Below the pieces are notes generated by a model. That model was not told the origin of the DNA. It worked only from the letters and a program-made list of their open reading frames with translations, and did no database searches. Shown here piece by piece: positions 19,233 through 30,687 of a stretch of DNA of 64,000 bases (its first letter is position 1; the number at the start of each line of letters is the position of its first letter). This stretch comes from Rhynchopus euleeides. Taxonomy: Eukaryota; Euglenozoa; Diplonemea; Diplonemida; Diplonemidae. The position numbers and the translations under genes are program-made. The stretch covers positions 992,001 to 1,056,000 of the forward strand of contig OY723276.1 in NCBI GenBank assembly GCA_963210315.1. Direction: 5' to 3'.

Positions 19233-20128
19233 TTCTATTTCAATACCCCACCCCACCCGCGTGTGGTTTTGGCGTGGTGGATGTTTCTGCAAATGATTTG
19301 CACGGGGGCACAGTTTTCCTGCGAAAACCCAAAATGGGAAGATCTTGTTCTCACTAGAAAGGCTCGTGGCAGCGTTCGGTATCCTGCACACATGCACCAG
19401 CAGGCACCGTTCGTACAAACAAAGAACGCAATTCCAAGTCTTTTTTTGGCACACATGCAGGGGCGAAAGGCATCTCCACGACCCACCCGCCCCCCCCCCC
19501 CCCCCCCATCCCCTCACCCAAGAATATTCCTTCTGGAGAGGGGAGGGGTGCAGTGCCGTTCCCCCTCCTTTTAGGGACACACCATCCACCCACCCATTGC
19601 CCGCTCCCACCCCCACCCCAACCGGTTCTTCACCCAGAAAGAAGCTCCTTCAGAAAAAAAACGGAGCTGTTGTTTGATCTTTTTCCCCTTTGCTGCTAAA
19701 TTTTTTTGGGGCACATCACGGTGTTCGGCAAAAAAAAATGTGAACAAAAAAGAAACCCAACGAAGCGAATGTGGAGTGGACTGGCATCGGGTCGGGCCCG
19801 GGTGTGGCTGGTGTGGCTGGTGCGGTTGGGGGAGGGGGTGGGGGTAACCCGTGAGAAGAGGTAGGCAATCAGACTTTATCAGCAAGTGGGTTTAGATGAG
19901 GTATCGATCATAGCAGTGGAGGAGATAACAAGGGCGGGCGGGGCGGAGGGGGGCAGCAGGTGATACCAGCCAGTGGCAGCCCGTCCAGACCTCCATATGA
20001 AGCAACGAGGAGTACTGGGAGAGAGGGGGGGGGGTGGGCGGTCGGGTGTGGGGTGTGAATGCGTCAGAGAGGGCGAGGCTGTGGTGCCACACTCCTCCCC
20101 CCTCACCCCCCCCCCCCCCCACACACAC
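19233..20128. other. C tracts and filler, no gene
   Basis: Poly-C at about 19491-19507 and 20105-20120 and a G run near 20028-20035. No supportable ORF. Confidence 0.4.
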
Positions 20129-20280
20129 GGCGCCCTAGTTTCTAGTTTGACGAGTGAGGTAACTAGTTATTTTCTAACTAGTTATCTAACGAGTGATCAA
20201 TCGAAATTAAAGAGCAATCTCTCGTGATCACTCGTTAGTCCACTCGTTAGATAACTAGTTATCTCGTCGACTAGTGCGCC
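20129..20280. mobile_element. 152-bp MITE built from AACTAGTTAT / ACGAGTG palindromes
   Basis: Ends GGCGCCCTAGTTTCTAGTT and the inverse of GGCGCACTAGTCGACGAG. Inside, TAACTAGTTAT and CTAACGAGTG occur in both orientations, so the whole folds on itself. It lies just after a C tract; a target duplication is not clear. Confidence 0.7.
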
Positions 20281-20567
20281 GTGCAACCTGCTTCATTCAG
20301 GGGTGCAGAAAATGAGCTGCCTCGCAAAGTAAGTGCCAAAAACTGACACAGCTTGAATCAGATTGAAGGACTCCCTATCGCCCAGCGACCAGAGCCTTCG
20401 CTCAGTGTGGATTCCCCCAGCCTGTTCCTGTTTGTGTGGCAGAGGTATTTCGGAGGGAGTGATAGTTTCCGCCAGCCTGGATCGATTCGCCACCAGAGGT
20501 TTTAGGTCGGTGGGCTGATGTGTTCCAGTAAGATTTGATGGTCTCTTTGTCCCCGCCCCCCCCTCCC
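20281..20567. other. Unique non-coding stretch
   Basis: No recognised feature. Confidence 0.3.
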
Positions 20568-20622
20568 CATTGCAAGAAGGTGCTGGGAGACTTGCTTTTC
20601 CATTCAACTCTCGACGATCAAA
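20568..20622 (+). repeat. Dispersed repeat CATTGCAAGAAGGTGCTGGG (copy 1)
   Basis: About 55 bp: CATTGCAAGAAGGTGCTGGG, then a CTTTTCCATTCAACTCTCG block and ACGATCAAA, followed by C-rich sequence. The second copy is at 31454-31508, and a 3' part (CACTCTCGACAATCAAAAC) recurs near 37465-37490. Confidence 0.75.
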
Positions 20623-21406
20623 CCGCCCCACCCACCCGCTCCCCATCGCGACCCACCCGCACCCCAAGGGGCGGATGGGGGGAAGGGGCGGGTGGATGGG
20701 GCACAATCCTGCCCCCCCCCCCCCCCCCGAGCTACCCCGAACACCCCGAAAACCCGAACCGCCACCCCGTTCCACTTCACTTCACTCCACCAACTCACTC
20801 CCGCTCCCACCCCCGTCTTAGGACATTTAACGCATACTAAAATTAAATCCAAAATTCAATTGAAGAAAAAAAATGACATGGTGTTGCCGGAAATAGAGTA
20901 AGCTGTTCAATAAACCCCCCGGAATCTGGCAGATTCTGGCAGATTCTGGCGCTGCAGGAGTTGATTTTTTGGTCGTAGTTGTATTACATTTTTTTTGCCG
21001 GCTTTATTTTTTTTGGCGCAACAAACAACAAATATTTTGTTGCCTTTTGTTTTGTCCCACCGCTGCATCACAAACTATGTGACAGTGCAAAAGGCCAGGC
21101 CCTCCACACGGAGAGCAGTGCACCGAAAATAGTACACGGTGGACTCCAGCGGCCCTAGCGGGAGTCTGGGAGCGGGAGTCTGAGCGGGTGTCAAAGACTC
21201 CCGCTAGCGGGAGTCTTTTCACCTATTTTCATCCATTTTTCCCATGATATAGTTACAGTCTACTGGCGTGGGGGGTAAAATCATGGTGGAAGAGGGATGG
21301 GGAGGGGCTTGTTTTGCTTCTGTCAGTTTCCCCGGACTCTGGACTACCTACCTATCCTCCTGGTAGCGGCTGCACCTGCGGAGGTGAGCGGTTAGAATTT
21401 GAGGTG

Positions 21407-22543
21407 TCAAAGTGCGGCCATCGCCTGTCGTAGTTGTGTTACACCTTGGGCAAGACAAGCCATCCTGCAGGCCTCATCTTCTTCGTCAGAACTGTCATCC
21501 CCCTCCTGCTGTGCGCGTTGGTCAAGCGTGCTCAAAGTCGCCTCGGATGACACGAATGGTGTGAAAGTCGCCCCCAGCGGGATTGGCATTTTGCACAAGC
21601 AGAGCGATAATTTGCGGTGTCCTTCGGGGAACCGGGACAGGAAGTAGGGCGCGCTGATGGGTTCAACGAAGTCCTGTGTGTTGCAGTGCACAAACCCCTT
21701 CTGCAGCTGTGTCAACTGTGTGCAAAGAACATACACAGCCAATCTATGAGCGTGTCGGGTGTGCAGACACGGACACAGAATGACTTCTCTATACCCGAGG
21801 ATCCCGTCCTGCGACAGGTGCGCAACCTTCCAAGGCATGCCCGATGCGCGCCGCTTCTCTTCTGCCATCGCAAGATCTCTCTCGTAAGTTGCGGAGCTGG
21901 CGATTGTAACGGCATCTTTCTTGCGATGTCCGTTCTCTGCTTCTTCAAATTCGTCGTTGTTCTGCAGAGGCACTGCATCTTCTGGAGCCCACCAATGATG
22001 GAGACTGTGTACGTAGGCATTGCGCGTTGATCCCTTTTCGGCATGCTCCATCAACCAGTGAAATATATGCCCTGAGATCCGAGCACGCAAGAAGGGAATC
22101 CGGGCTGACTCATCCTTGCATCCCCAGAAGTGCCAGGAGATGTCTGCATACCGGAAATGCATGAGGTCTGCAAGGGAGACAAAGAGGTAGCGGAACAAGC
22201 CCTTGTAGGTGTGTCCTGTGACAGGCAAGCACGACCTTCCGGAACTGAGCACCTGTCCCATTCTGCGACACATTCAGTGCAAGGTTTGTACAGGTCTTGT
22301 CGAATATTTTTTTGTTGTCTCATCCAGTACCCTGATCAGCCGCATGGCGAGCCCCTTGCAGTCATGGAGTGCTGGGGTGACGTAGCGGGCATTGGGAAGC
22401 ACACCTGCCAAGAGGGAGGGGTAGCCAGCCTCTTTTATCTCAGAGAGAGTCAGGTGCGGGTATCGATGCACCTGTTGATACCAGCGTTCTTCTGGGATGT
22501 CGCACAGTGAGCATCGGTGCCCTCGCCCCCCGCATCGCCTCAT
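21407..22543 (-). pseudogene. Transposase-like ORF of E7 interrupted by one in-frame TGA
   Basis: Reading from ATG 22543, 89 codons end at TGA (22276-22274); the same frame restarts immediately with ATG at 22273 and runs 288 codons to 21407. Protein features: CSLCDIPEERWYQQ and HDCKGLAMRLIRVLDE in the first part; LADLMHFRYADISWHFWGC, LHHWWAPEDA and PYFLSRFPEGHRKLSLCLC in the second; an acidic SSDEEDE tail. I recognise no catalytic triad. The HDxKG segment recalls the HDxKx region of CACTA/EnSpm transposases, which fits the element's ends and subterminal repeats, but this is weak. TGA could be a nonsense mutation, recoding, or part of a short intron. Confidence 0.5.
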
Positions 22544-22808
22544 TGTTGCCCACTGCTGATCTATACTCCCGCTAGCGGGAGTTGGACTCCCCCTAGTTGA
22601 GACTCCCGAAAAGGGTTAAACCCGGTAGTGGTACCCTACCCCCGCTGGAGTCCACCGTGCAAGGCCGGATCAGCCCACGGGTGGGTTTGAGGAAGAAATC
22701 TGGGGGGGCAAATTTTGCTGCGACTTCCGGTTTCACCCGGCCGAACTCCAGCATCTATCCAGACCCACGGTGCCAAGCCGTTCGCCCGTGTCGCGATCAT
22801 TCGCGGCT

Positions 22809-23189
22809 TCAGGCTGCCCCCGACGACACGTTTGTATCCTGCACCTTGCCATACTTCGCCTCCACCTTGTATATGACGGAGAGCGCCCTCCTTCCGCATC
22901 GTTGCGACTTCCCTGACAGCGAACTTATCCATGTCAGGGAAGACATGGCGATGATTGCGTTGGCCACCTGGGTGCTGTGCTTGTGGAGCTCCTTGCTCAA
23001 CACCGTTGCTAGGAGCCTTCTAATGGATCCCAGTGTCAGCACACTGCCCCCTTTTTTAACAGGGAAGGCCGTGCAAAAATCATGCACAATGTTCGTCGCC
23101 TCCGCAGCCTCGGGACTCTCTGCGCTCTTCTTCTTCTTAATCGACTTTGCCGCCGGCTTCGCTGCCGGCTTCGTTGTCGTCTTCCCCAT
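22809..23189 (-). CDS. Small Lys/Ala-rich basic protein in element E7
   Basis: 126 codons from ATG 23189. Residues 1-25 are a basic tail (KPAAKPAAK, then KSIKKKKS), followed by a helical segment (TLGSIRRLLATVLSKEL...TQVANAIIAM). It resembles a chromatin- or DNA-binding tail, but I cannot assign a histone or HMG family. It lies 5' of the transposase-like ORF on the same strand inside the same element, so it may be the second protein of the transposon or a captured host fragment. Confidence 0.4.
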   Translation of the reverse strand: MGKTTTKPAAKPAAKSIKKKKSAESPEAAEATNIVHDFCTAFPVKKGGSVLTLGSIRRLLATVLSKELHKHSTQVANAIIAMSSLTWISSLSGKSQRCGRRALSVIYKVEAKYGKVQDTNVSSGAA

Positions 23190-23378
23190 TTTTGTGAATC
23201 AGGTCTGCGAGCTGGGATGGGTGGAAACGTCCGTTTCGTTTGGTGTGGCTGTACTTCAGTGACGAGTGCCACATTGCATAGGTATCATGGGAAAAATGAG
23301 TGAAAATAGGTGAAAAGACTCCCCCTAGTTGAGACTCCCGAAAAGGGTTACCCTACCCCCGCTGGAGTCCACCGTGTA

Positions 23379-24407
23379 GTTCAGCCCTTCCATGCCCTCA
23401 TCTACGACTTTCGCTCGCGACCTTTTTTTTCCCCGTTATTCTCTTTTGCATTTCGAACAACACTATTCGGGCAACACCAACCCCATGGCGTAAGTTGTTT
23501 TATTCCTTTGTGGCATCTCCCACTCCCCACTCCCCACTCCCCAACTCCCCGCCCCCCCTTTTCAGCTTTCATCTCAGACTCACATCCAACCGTGCTCCCT
23601 ACCCTTGCCACCACTGCCCTTTTCCTTTTCAGTCTCGGGGAGACAGGGTGTCGCGAGTTCTGAGAGAGAGAGAGAGAGAGAGCGCGAGCAAGAGAGAGCT
23701 TGTTTTTGTAGATGGTTGCTGTGTGTGAGGTCAACGCACTTCAACGCGATCAAATGGAGTTTATTTTGGGGGAGTGGTGAAGGGCATGGCTGAGGGCAAG
23801 GGCTCTGGATCTCTCTAATTTGAGTTGCAAAAAAAAGAAACACATCCCGCCTCTTCGGCAGTACTGTGTGTGCACGCCACTGCCCCCCTCTGCTGGGTCT
23901 CATCATACCAGACACCGGCAGCCGCCGATACCGACAGTAAAAATGAAATGAAAAAAAATATACCAAAAAAATACCCTACGCACCTCACCCCCTTCCACCC
24001 ACTGCACACTGCACAGGGGTTTGTTTCCCCCACCGCCCCGCCACTCCCACCCCCAGATGAGTGCCTTATTGCCACAGTGGATGGGTGGGTGGGTATTTTT
24101 TTCCGGCCATCGGGACATCTCCCCAACATGTCGGTTCCCAAAAAAAGATGCATCGCCGTATATCCCCCCCCCCTCCCCTCCTCCCCCTTCTCCTTTTCCT
24201 CTTCCATCGCCATTCTCATCCTCCTCCCTTCGACGCCTTTGCATTTCACCTATGCATAGGCCTGCTACAGACATCCCCCCCACCCCGCCACACCCTACCG
24301 CCTAACCCTTCCAAGCACAGGGATGTATCTGACTCCCGGTATCACTCATAACCACGACAGACGTTAATAGCAACTCTCACCCCCCCCCCCCTCTCTTCCC
24401 CTCCCGG
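23379..24407. other. Non-coding, simple repeats
   Basis: Includes an AG run at about 23666-23682 and short C runs; no gene supported. Confidence 0.4.
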
Positions 24408-24473
24408 GACACAACTTGCCTATCGAGTGAAGGGAGGTCAGCTCTGTGTTTCTCATTTTTCTTCGACTTCCCT
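24408..24473 (+). repeat. R80 dispersed repeat (copy 4)
   Basis: ACACAACTTGCCTATCGAGT, GAAGGGAGGTCAGCTCTG, then TTTTTCTTCGACTTCCC and a C run. Confidence 0.75.
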
Positions 24474-25089
24474 AACATCACCCCCCCCTCCCCCTCTCCC
24501 TCCCTCCCTCCATGCTTCTCTTTCACAAAGGATGGCTAAGGGGTTCTTCGACAGCCGGGTTTTCCGACAAATCTTTGATGTGTTTCCATCTATCTTTGAT
24601 GTGGTTACCCACCTCAGAATGTCATACACTGGGCGGTATAGCGTTATAGCGTTATGGAGAACGTTGCAACACCCTTTTGTATGTAAATTGGAGGAAAGTG
24701 GCCAGGGTGTAATAATGTACCCGGCACAGCATCACCTCTCACCCGGGGATGCTACGAAGATGCAAAACCGAACGGGTTCGTTCAAATCAACAACAAGATC
24801 GTTCAAATCGTTTATTAGATGCACCAAAGATGCCACTGTCGGCACCCCCGTAGTGAAGGCCCACTATCGGTGTATACATCCTGCTCCAAGCTGCCCCACT
24901 CCCTTTGCGCTACCTGCTCGCTGTAGTGAAGGTGTGTGTGGGGTGGAGGCGGGTGGAGTTCATGCCTGCGAATTCTTTGATGGTTTCGGGGCAGGGGAGG
25001 CAGGGGAGGCAAGATGGGGGACATTCCGTGCCCCCCTTTTTTCTCCCGCGCCCCCCCCCCCTCCCCCCCTGAGGACCAGAACAGGGATG

Positions 25090-25370
25090 TCGCTAAGCGT
25101 CGACCGTCGACCCAGTGATTTTTGGTTTCCCCCCCCATAAAAAAGCGTCGACCCAGCGTCAACCCAGTGGAACTGGGTTGACGCTTGGTCGAGGCTTGGA
25201 GCGTCGACCCAGTGGAACTGAGTTGCCATTCAAGCCTGGACCAAGCGTCAACCCATTTATTACGCTGGGTCGATGCTTACCTAGCGTTGACCCGATTACA
25301 CTGGGTCGACGCTCACCAAGCGTCGACCAAGCGTCAACCCACTTTCACTGGGTCGACGTCGAAGAGAGTA
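25090..25370. repeat. GCGTCGACCCA / TGGGTCGACGC inverted-repeat cluster
   Basis: At least ten copies of a ~12-14-bp unit (GCGTCGACCCAGTGG, GCGTCAACCCAG and inverses) in both orientations over 280 bp. It looks like the subterminal array of a DNA transposon; a single further unit, GAGCGTCAACCCACC, sits at about 25901-25915. Element ends not found. Confidence 0.65.
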
Positions 25371-25380
25371 TGGTTATGCA

Positions 25381-25441
25381 GGAACAGATGCTCACTACCG
25401 TGGCCTCCGGCGGCTGGGGGGCTCCGCCCCCCAGACCCCCC
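25381..25441 (+). repeat. Dispersed ~60-bp GC-hairpin repeat (copy 2)
   Basis: Same unit as 12684-12745, plus orientation. Confidence 0.8.
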
Positions 25442-25556
25442 TGTGGTGCATGTCTCGTACTCAAGTCACTCGATTACCACCAGGTCAGGGAATCCAACCA
25501 CTCCAGTAGCCTCAGGGGGACGCAGCCAACTCACACAGAACCTGTACGCCCACAAT

Positions 25557-25615
25557 GAACAGATGTTCACTACCGTGGCCTCCGGCGGCTGGGGGGCTCT
25601 GCCCCCAGACCCCCC
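25557..25615 (+). repeat. Dispersed ~60-bp GC-hairpin repeat (copy 3)
   Basis: Direct repeat of 25381-25441, ~116 bp further on. A different GC hairpin (CGCGCGCGAAGCGCGCGCG) lies at about 25830-25850, resembling the one at 12601-12620. Confidence 0.8.
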
Positions 25616-26163
25616 ATCTCGCGCGCCCGTCTAGTAACCAAGTCCTTGCGCTTCAACGGCCGTGGCACATCAGGGGGTAGCGTCGAAAGCATGGTCCCGA
25701 AAGCCATTATTTGGGTTTCCTCCACCCGAGGATGGCGCGAGCGGGAGAGGAACCACGGAAGGAACCCAGCGCCTCACACCGTGCCCACCTAGTGGTCCAC
25801 CGACGGGAAAATTAGGCAACAACACGAGCGCGCGCGAAGCGCGCGCGAGAAAAATTGCCCCCTAGTGTTTTCCCCCCTGATTCCCCCCCCCAAAACAGGA
25901 GCGTCAACCCACCAAATCTCCAAAATCGAAAAGTTAGCGACAGGCCTGGGACCAGAAGCACATCGATCCTGCGATTCAAGAATCGAGGCGCTCGGATCTC
26001 CCGCCAGCACCAGCTCCTCCTTTGTCACACCTGCATCCCCCTCCCCCCCTTTCTCTCCTTCACCCCTTCCTCCCAGCCGGGTCCACATCGCAAATGCCAC
26101 CCTCTCTCAAAGCTGCGCACGAACAAACAAGCGGGGCGTACTATGACACTGCAATATGCACCA

Positions 26164-26460
26164 CACGGTGGACTCCCACCCCCTGGAGCGGGGGTCTGGG
26201 GCGGGGGTCTGGGAGACCCCCGCTAGCGGGGGTCTGGACCCCCGCTAGCGGGAGTCTGGACCCCCACTCGCGGGGGTCCAGACCCCCGCTAGCGGGAGTC
26301 TGCCCTGCTATTTTTGGTTCCCAGACGACCCCCGCGAGCGGGGGTCCATACCCCCGCTCGCGGGGGTCTAGACTCCCACTCGCGGGGGTCGGACCTCGCC
26401 AGACCCCCGCTATTCCGATATCCCAAAAAGGTGCACCCTGACGTGTAGGAGTCCACCGTG
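26164..26460. mobile_element. CACGGTGG-family MITE E8 (297 bp, CA duplication)
   Basis: CACGGTGGACTCCCA at 26164 and inverse GGAGTCCACCGTG ending 26460, flanked by CA at 26162-26163 and 26461-26462. The body is a series of GACCCCCGCTAGCGGGGGTC palindromes, matching the GACTCCCGCTAGCGGGAGTC palindromes at the E7 ends. Non-coding, so presumably mobilised by an E7-type transposase. Confidence 0.85.
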
Positions 26461-26462
26461 CA

Positions 26463-26570
26463 AGACACCCCTCCCTCCCTCCCCCACCAGCCGCTGCTAT
26501 TTTTTTGGTAGCGGAACGGGTTGTCTCTCTCCCCTGTGCCCGCTGTTATTTGCTGTTATTTCTCTGTATG

Positions 26571-26601
<31 letters not shown>

Positions 26602-28202
26602 TTCCCCCCCCCCCCTTCCCACGGGGGTAGCGGGGAATCAGCATCTGCTTCGAGATCACTGCACACCAAGAGTCGGCGGAGACTGTTCAGAGCAGGGATT
26701 CTCTCCGCAACATCTGCAGCAGGCAGGGGGTGTGGGGTTAGTGCCACTGCAGGGTGTTTCACATTCCCTGTGACGACCATCGATGTCGAGCATGTCGATG
26801 CCAGACCTATCTCTGCTGTCTTCCTTGGCCCCCCACCGCTCGTTTGCCCTCCACGGCCTTGCCGCCCCCCAGGCCTTTGGCAGAACTGTAGGCCCTGGAG
26901 TGGGTCCGGTTTTTTGTTATCGTTTGTGAGCAACCATCCCGAGGCTGCTTTCAGCTGTCACAACCCCCGGGCTGGTTTTCTGCACGGGTTGGACTGCCAA
27001 GGCAAAGCGGAGGTGCGTCCCGTCTCAATCACAACCCTGCATGAGGGTGTCGTGGGGAGGTGTAGCTGTTACTCTCTGTTGCCATGTTGTCTGTGGAGGC
27101 TAGTCTTGGAGCTGTCCCCCCCCCCCTCTCCCCCGTCATCGCCTAACCTTCATCAACCCGTAACCATAAAGATCACCAAACTGTGGGTTCGTGTATTTTT
27201 TTTTGCCGAAGGAGGTTTCACCGCCTTCAGAGAACTGTGCAAATCAGGACTGGTTGTCCCCTTACACCAGCTTTGGGGGTTTCGGAACTTTAACAGTGCC
27301 GAACCTTGTGCAGGACCCCCCCCCCCCCCGTCCTTCCTGTTGCAGGCAAGTCGCATGGATCGTGCTCTCGACCTTGACCAGCCCTGCATGCGCAGCTCAG
27401 AAAATGCATTCCCACTTGGCGCAGAGAAACAATTAATAAACACGCAACCAGCATCCCGAATTTTTCTTTTGGCACCCTTGCGGCCGTAGCGCCCGAGGTG
27501 TCGTCAGCCCAAATAGGAATCAGTGCGAAACTTAATTCACCCATCCGGCACACGGAGGTGAACGGGGCGGGGCTTCGCACTGACACGTGCCCCCTCCCTC
27601 CTCCGTGTACGGCGGGTAGAAGCGTCCACTTCAATTACTTGAATAATTTGAACGGCTTCAACTGTGTTGTTTTTTGAATCACAAGCCCACCAACCAACCA
27701 ACCAACCCCCTTACCCTCTTCCCACCCTCTTTCAGTTTTCTTCCCCCCTTCCCCCTTTCACACTTTTATCCTCATCACTCCCCCTCCCCCCCCGCCAACA
27801 AAAAGGCGTGCTAAGAAAAGCATGCCATGTTTCCTGATTCGGAATATATACGAGGCCGCCACCCACATACGACCCCTGTGATGCCGCACCCTGAACCCAC
27901 AGGTGTGTAGCGGAAGAGCGGAAAATGACGGCGTGGTTTGCTAGGTGACGGCGGTGGTTGCGCTGCTCAGGGCACCAGTGGGACGGGCAGCGGTGATCGC
28001 CCTGTGTGCCTCGGGGCAGGGTCGCACGACCTCCCCGCCGCCCCCCCCTCCCTCTAAATTAATCATTTCGGGGGAGCCGTCGCTCTGTGCCACTGTGTGT
28101 CAAACTGTGTCACTTCACAACCAGTGTTGTGTGGCGATGTGCTTTTTCTCACTTTACTGCACTTCTGAGCGAAGGCCCCTTTCAATTCAGTTTCAAAGGG
28201 GG
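26463..28202. other. No supportable gene
   Basis: A CT microsatellite at about 26573-26599 and C tracts. A 322-codon plus ORF (26521-27489) is low-complexity at its start and lacks any domain. Confidence 0.4.
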
Positions 28203-28302
28203 TCCTCGCTACCAGTCACAGCTCGTCACAGCTCGTCAGTCAGTGAGGGGAAGTGGGCTGGAGCTCACTTTTTCTCACTCAGTCACATCTGGTAGCGAGG
28301 GC
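28203..28302. repeat. CCTCGCTACCAG MITE (copy 2)
   Basis: Ends CCTCGCTACCAG and CTGGTAGCGAGG; the body contains an 11-bp direct duplication (CACAGCTCGTC twice) not present in copy 1. Confidence 0.75.
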
Positions 28303-29148
28303 CCCCAAAAAAGTTTAAAAAAAAGCAGCGCTGCTGGTGCGCATTCATTAGTGTGAATTGTGTGCATCCCTGCCGAGCTGGTTGATGCTTCGCACTGTCA
28401 GTGAACTGCCGTGCTCCCGTTATGTGTGAGGCACATGCCCGACACGCCACTCGGAGCAGCGCGGCAGTAACCGTCGTGATATCAATGTATCGCCGGATGC
28501 GTGGTTCACCAAGCTCTTTTGCGCGGTTGTTCATCTCGGGGGGAAGGCGGGGAGGGGGCCCCGGGCATCAAATTTTTCAACGCAGCGATGCGTGGACATC
28601 CATCACCACCCGCCACCACCCGCCTCGCAAACACACACACACACAACACCCTTCCCGCCAAATGATACCATCGGCGTCATCTCATTCCATTTGACTGGGT
28701 GGGGTGGAGAGGCGACATTTTTGTTTACTTCACTATCGCTCTTTGCTTGCCTCCGACAAGGGCGCGTGAGGGTGGATTTTTTTTCTGGGGCATCTCCAGG
28801 AAGGTTCCACTACCATCACTGAGTGGGATGGGTTTGAAGCAGAAGACATGGGGGGTGTGTCGTGAACCGATCAAATGTTAATCAGCAGAATGCAACCTCT
28901 CAAGGGGGGCTGAAATTTTTTTTGCACGCAAATCAAAAACCCTTGTCACTCTGAAAGAGCGTGACGGAGGAGGGTGTCGACATATTTCCACCACAACGCA
29001 AAAGGCCCTCCCGTTCATGGCGCGCCTGAAACAGCGTTGTTAAACTTCTGATGGAAGGGGTGTCAGGATTACCACTTCAGTGCCAAAGAATATCATGCAA
29101 GGGGATCGACGATTAAACCCCCCCCGAAGCCACACCCACACTAGAGTT
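28303..29148. other. No supportable gene
   Basis: Unique sequence with an AC microsatellite near 28632-28645. Confidence 0.35.
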
Positions 29149-29219
29149 TGGACACAACCTGCATCGAGTGAAGGGGGAGGGGGGTCAACTCTGATTTTCC
29201 ATTTCTTCGACTTCGCTAC
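29149..29219 (+). repeat. R80 dispersed repeat (copy 5)
   Basis: GGACACAACCTGCATCGAGT, an expanded AAGGGGGAGGGGGGTCAACT, then TTTCTTCGACTTCGC and CCCCCC. Confidence 0.7.
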
Positions 29220-30599
29220 ACCCCCCTCCCCCCGACGAGAGCTGAAGGAAAGTGGTCTTCGCTCCGGTGCCGAAAACGGCGCGTTTTGGTGCATTTTCTC
29301 CTACCGACAGGTGGAAATCGCCAAGCTTTGCCGAACGTTTTGCCGATATCGGGGGCCCTCCTTTTTTTGGCTTCCTTATTCCTGAGTGGTTCATTTTTTC
29401 TTACGGCAACAAAGGGATCCTGCCAGTGTCAAAAAGATAGTGGGCGGCGCTTGGGCAACAAATCCAACATCCTCATCAGGATTTGGCGCACAAACAAACA
29501 ACGTTGAACAAAAGTGACAAGCATCATGATCAACAAACAGGCAGGCTCATCAGAACCCCCCCCCCCCCCGCCGGGAGAAACCTGGCAAGGTCAGGATGTG
29601 GATTTCGTAACAACTCACTCCGTAGTATTCCTCGACGCAGAACCCGTTGTTTCAAAGCCCCCCTGAAGTGTACCTCCGATGTGGATTAGGAGGGGAGCCA
29701 CGGGCTGCCTTGGGCTCAGCGCCTTCCTTCTTCTTCTCTTCGTCTTGACCTCCACTCCCCATTCCCCTGCATTCTTTCTTTTTTCCCTTTTTGTCGGCTG
29801 ACATCACCTATCCCTTGCATCCTTCTTTTTATACATCCCAGCCCAAATTGGGAGAGGTTTGACAATACGTCATATTTTTTTTTGATTTTTTTTCTCTCCG
29901 CATGCTCAGCACCCCCACCCATCCCACCCCACCCCACCCCCAACACTGAGTGTCTCTTGCTCAGAAGTATAGAAGGTGAGAAAATGCGGGTCGTGTGGCG
30001 TCTGTTTTCATTGTGGAGTGAAGGAGGGGTCGACTTGCCGGCTTCACGCCTCTGCCCTTATCTGCAGGATTGCCACACCTCTCCGTCAGAGAGGCTCGTC
30101 GTGTCTTCACTTTCGACAAGAGACCTTCCCCTCGCTACCCACAGCCGCTGTGCTGACAAGAAGGGCATGTAGAGAGTGCTGCAGCCCTTTGCAGTCAGAA
30201 CCCCCACCAATCACCAACACCACACCATCGATGTATGAAGGCGTCGATCTTCCAAAAGCAAACAGGGGGTGCTATTGCTGTATTCCATCATCCCCCACCG
30301 GCCCCTTTGCCCAACCCGCATCGTGTCACGGCATGAGACTCTGACGTCCCAGCCGGAGACGTGGCTGCTGGCAGCGGTGCTGTGGGGGCCCAGCCCTTCG
30401 CAGCACCCCCAGCCTCCGACTCCAACGAAGCGAAAAGGGTTCCGACCCCGCCGTCCCCCCAAAAGAAACAAACAAAAGAAACCGTGCGCCGTCACTGCCC
30501 CTGGTCACATTGCTTGCTAGCGCCTTTGCTGCACCAGCAGCAAGTGCCTTGCTAGGCTGGTGAGGCGTCGATTCCCAGAAATAACGACCCTGGGGCGTC
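29220..30599. other. No supportable gene
   Basis: Short overlapping ORFs only, none with a domain; a CACCC/CCACC run near 29920-29940. Confidence 0.35.
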
Positions 30600-30687
30600 T
30601 TCGCGACCAGGTATGACTAAGTGAGACAACTAAAGGGCAGCCTGCTGCCCCTCGGTGACTGACGAGCTGTGACTGGTAGCGAGGGCC
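30600..30687. repeat. CCTCGCTACCAG MITE (copy 3, degraded left end)
   Basis: Right end GACGAGCTGTGACTGGTAGC is intact; left end reads CTTCGCGACCAGGTATGACT. Confidence 0.6.

Larger units (their letters stand above)
21135..23376. mobile_element. CACGGTGG-family transposon E7, probably once autonomous (TA duplication)
   Basis: Left end CACGGTGGACTCCAGCGG at 21135 and inverse right end CCGCTGGAGTCCACCGTG at 23376, flanked by TA at 21133-21134 and 23377-23378. Terminal arms also share GACTCC...CTAG...GGGAGTC palindromes and a block with TTTTCACCTATTTTCA and TTTTTCCCATGAT. An extra copy of the right terminus lies inside at about 22566-22659, so an internal duplication or a nested partial copy is present. 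It carries two minus-strand ORFs. Confidence 0.8.

Noticed and set aside
22566..22659. Right end of a separate CACGGTGG element
   Set aside because: Flank CA has no matching left partner; more likely an internal duplication of the E7 terminus, so only noted under E7.
22809..23189. Histone H2B/H4-like protein
   Set aside because: Basic tail fits, but no histone-fold signature aligns.
26521..27489. 322-aa plus-strand ORF
   Set aside because: Starts in a CT microsatellite, no domain and irregular composition; not distinguishable from chance in GC-rich DNA.
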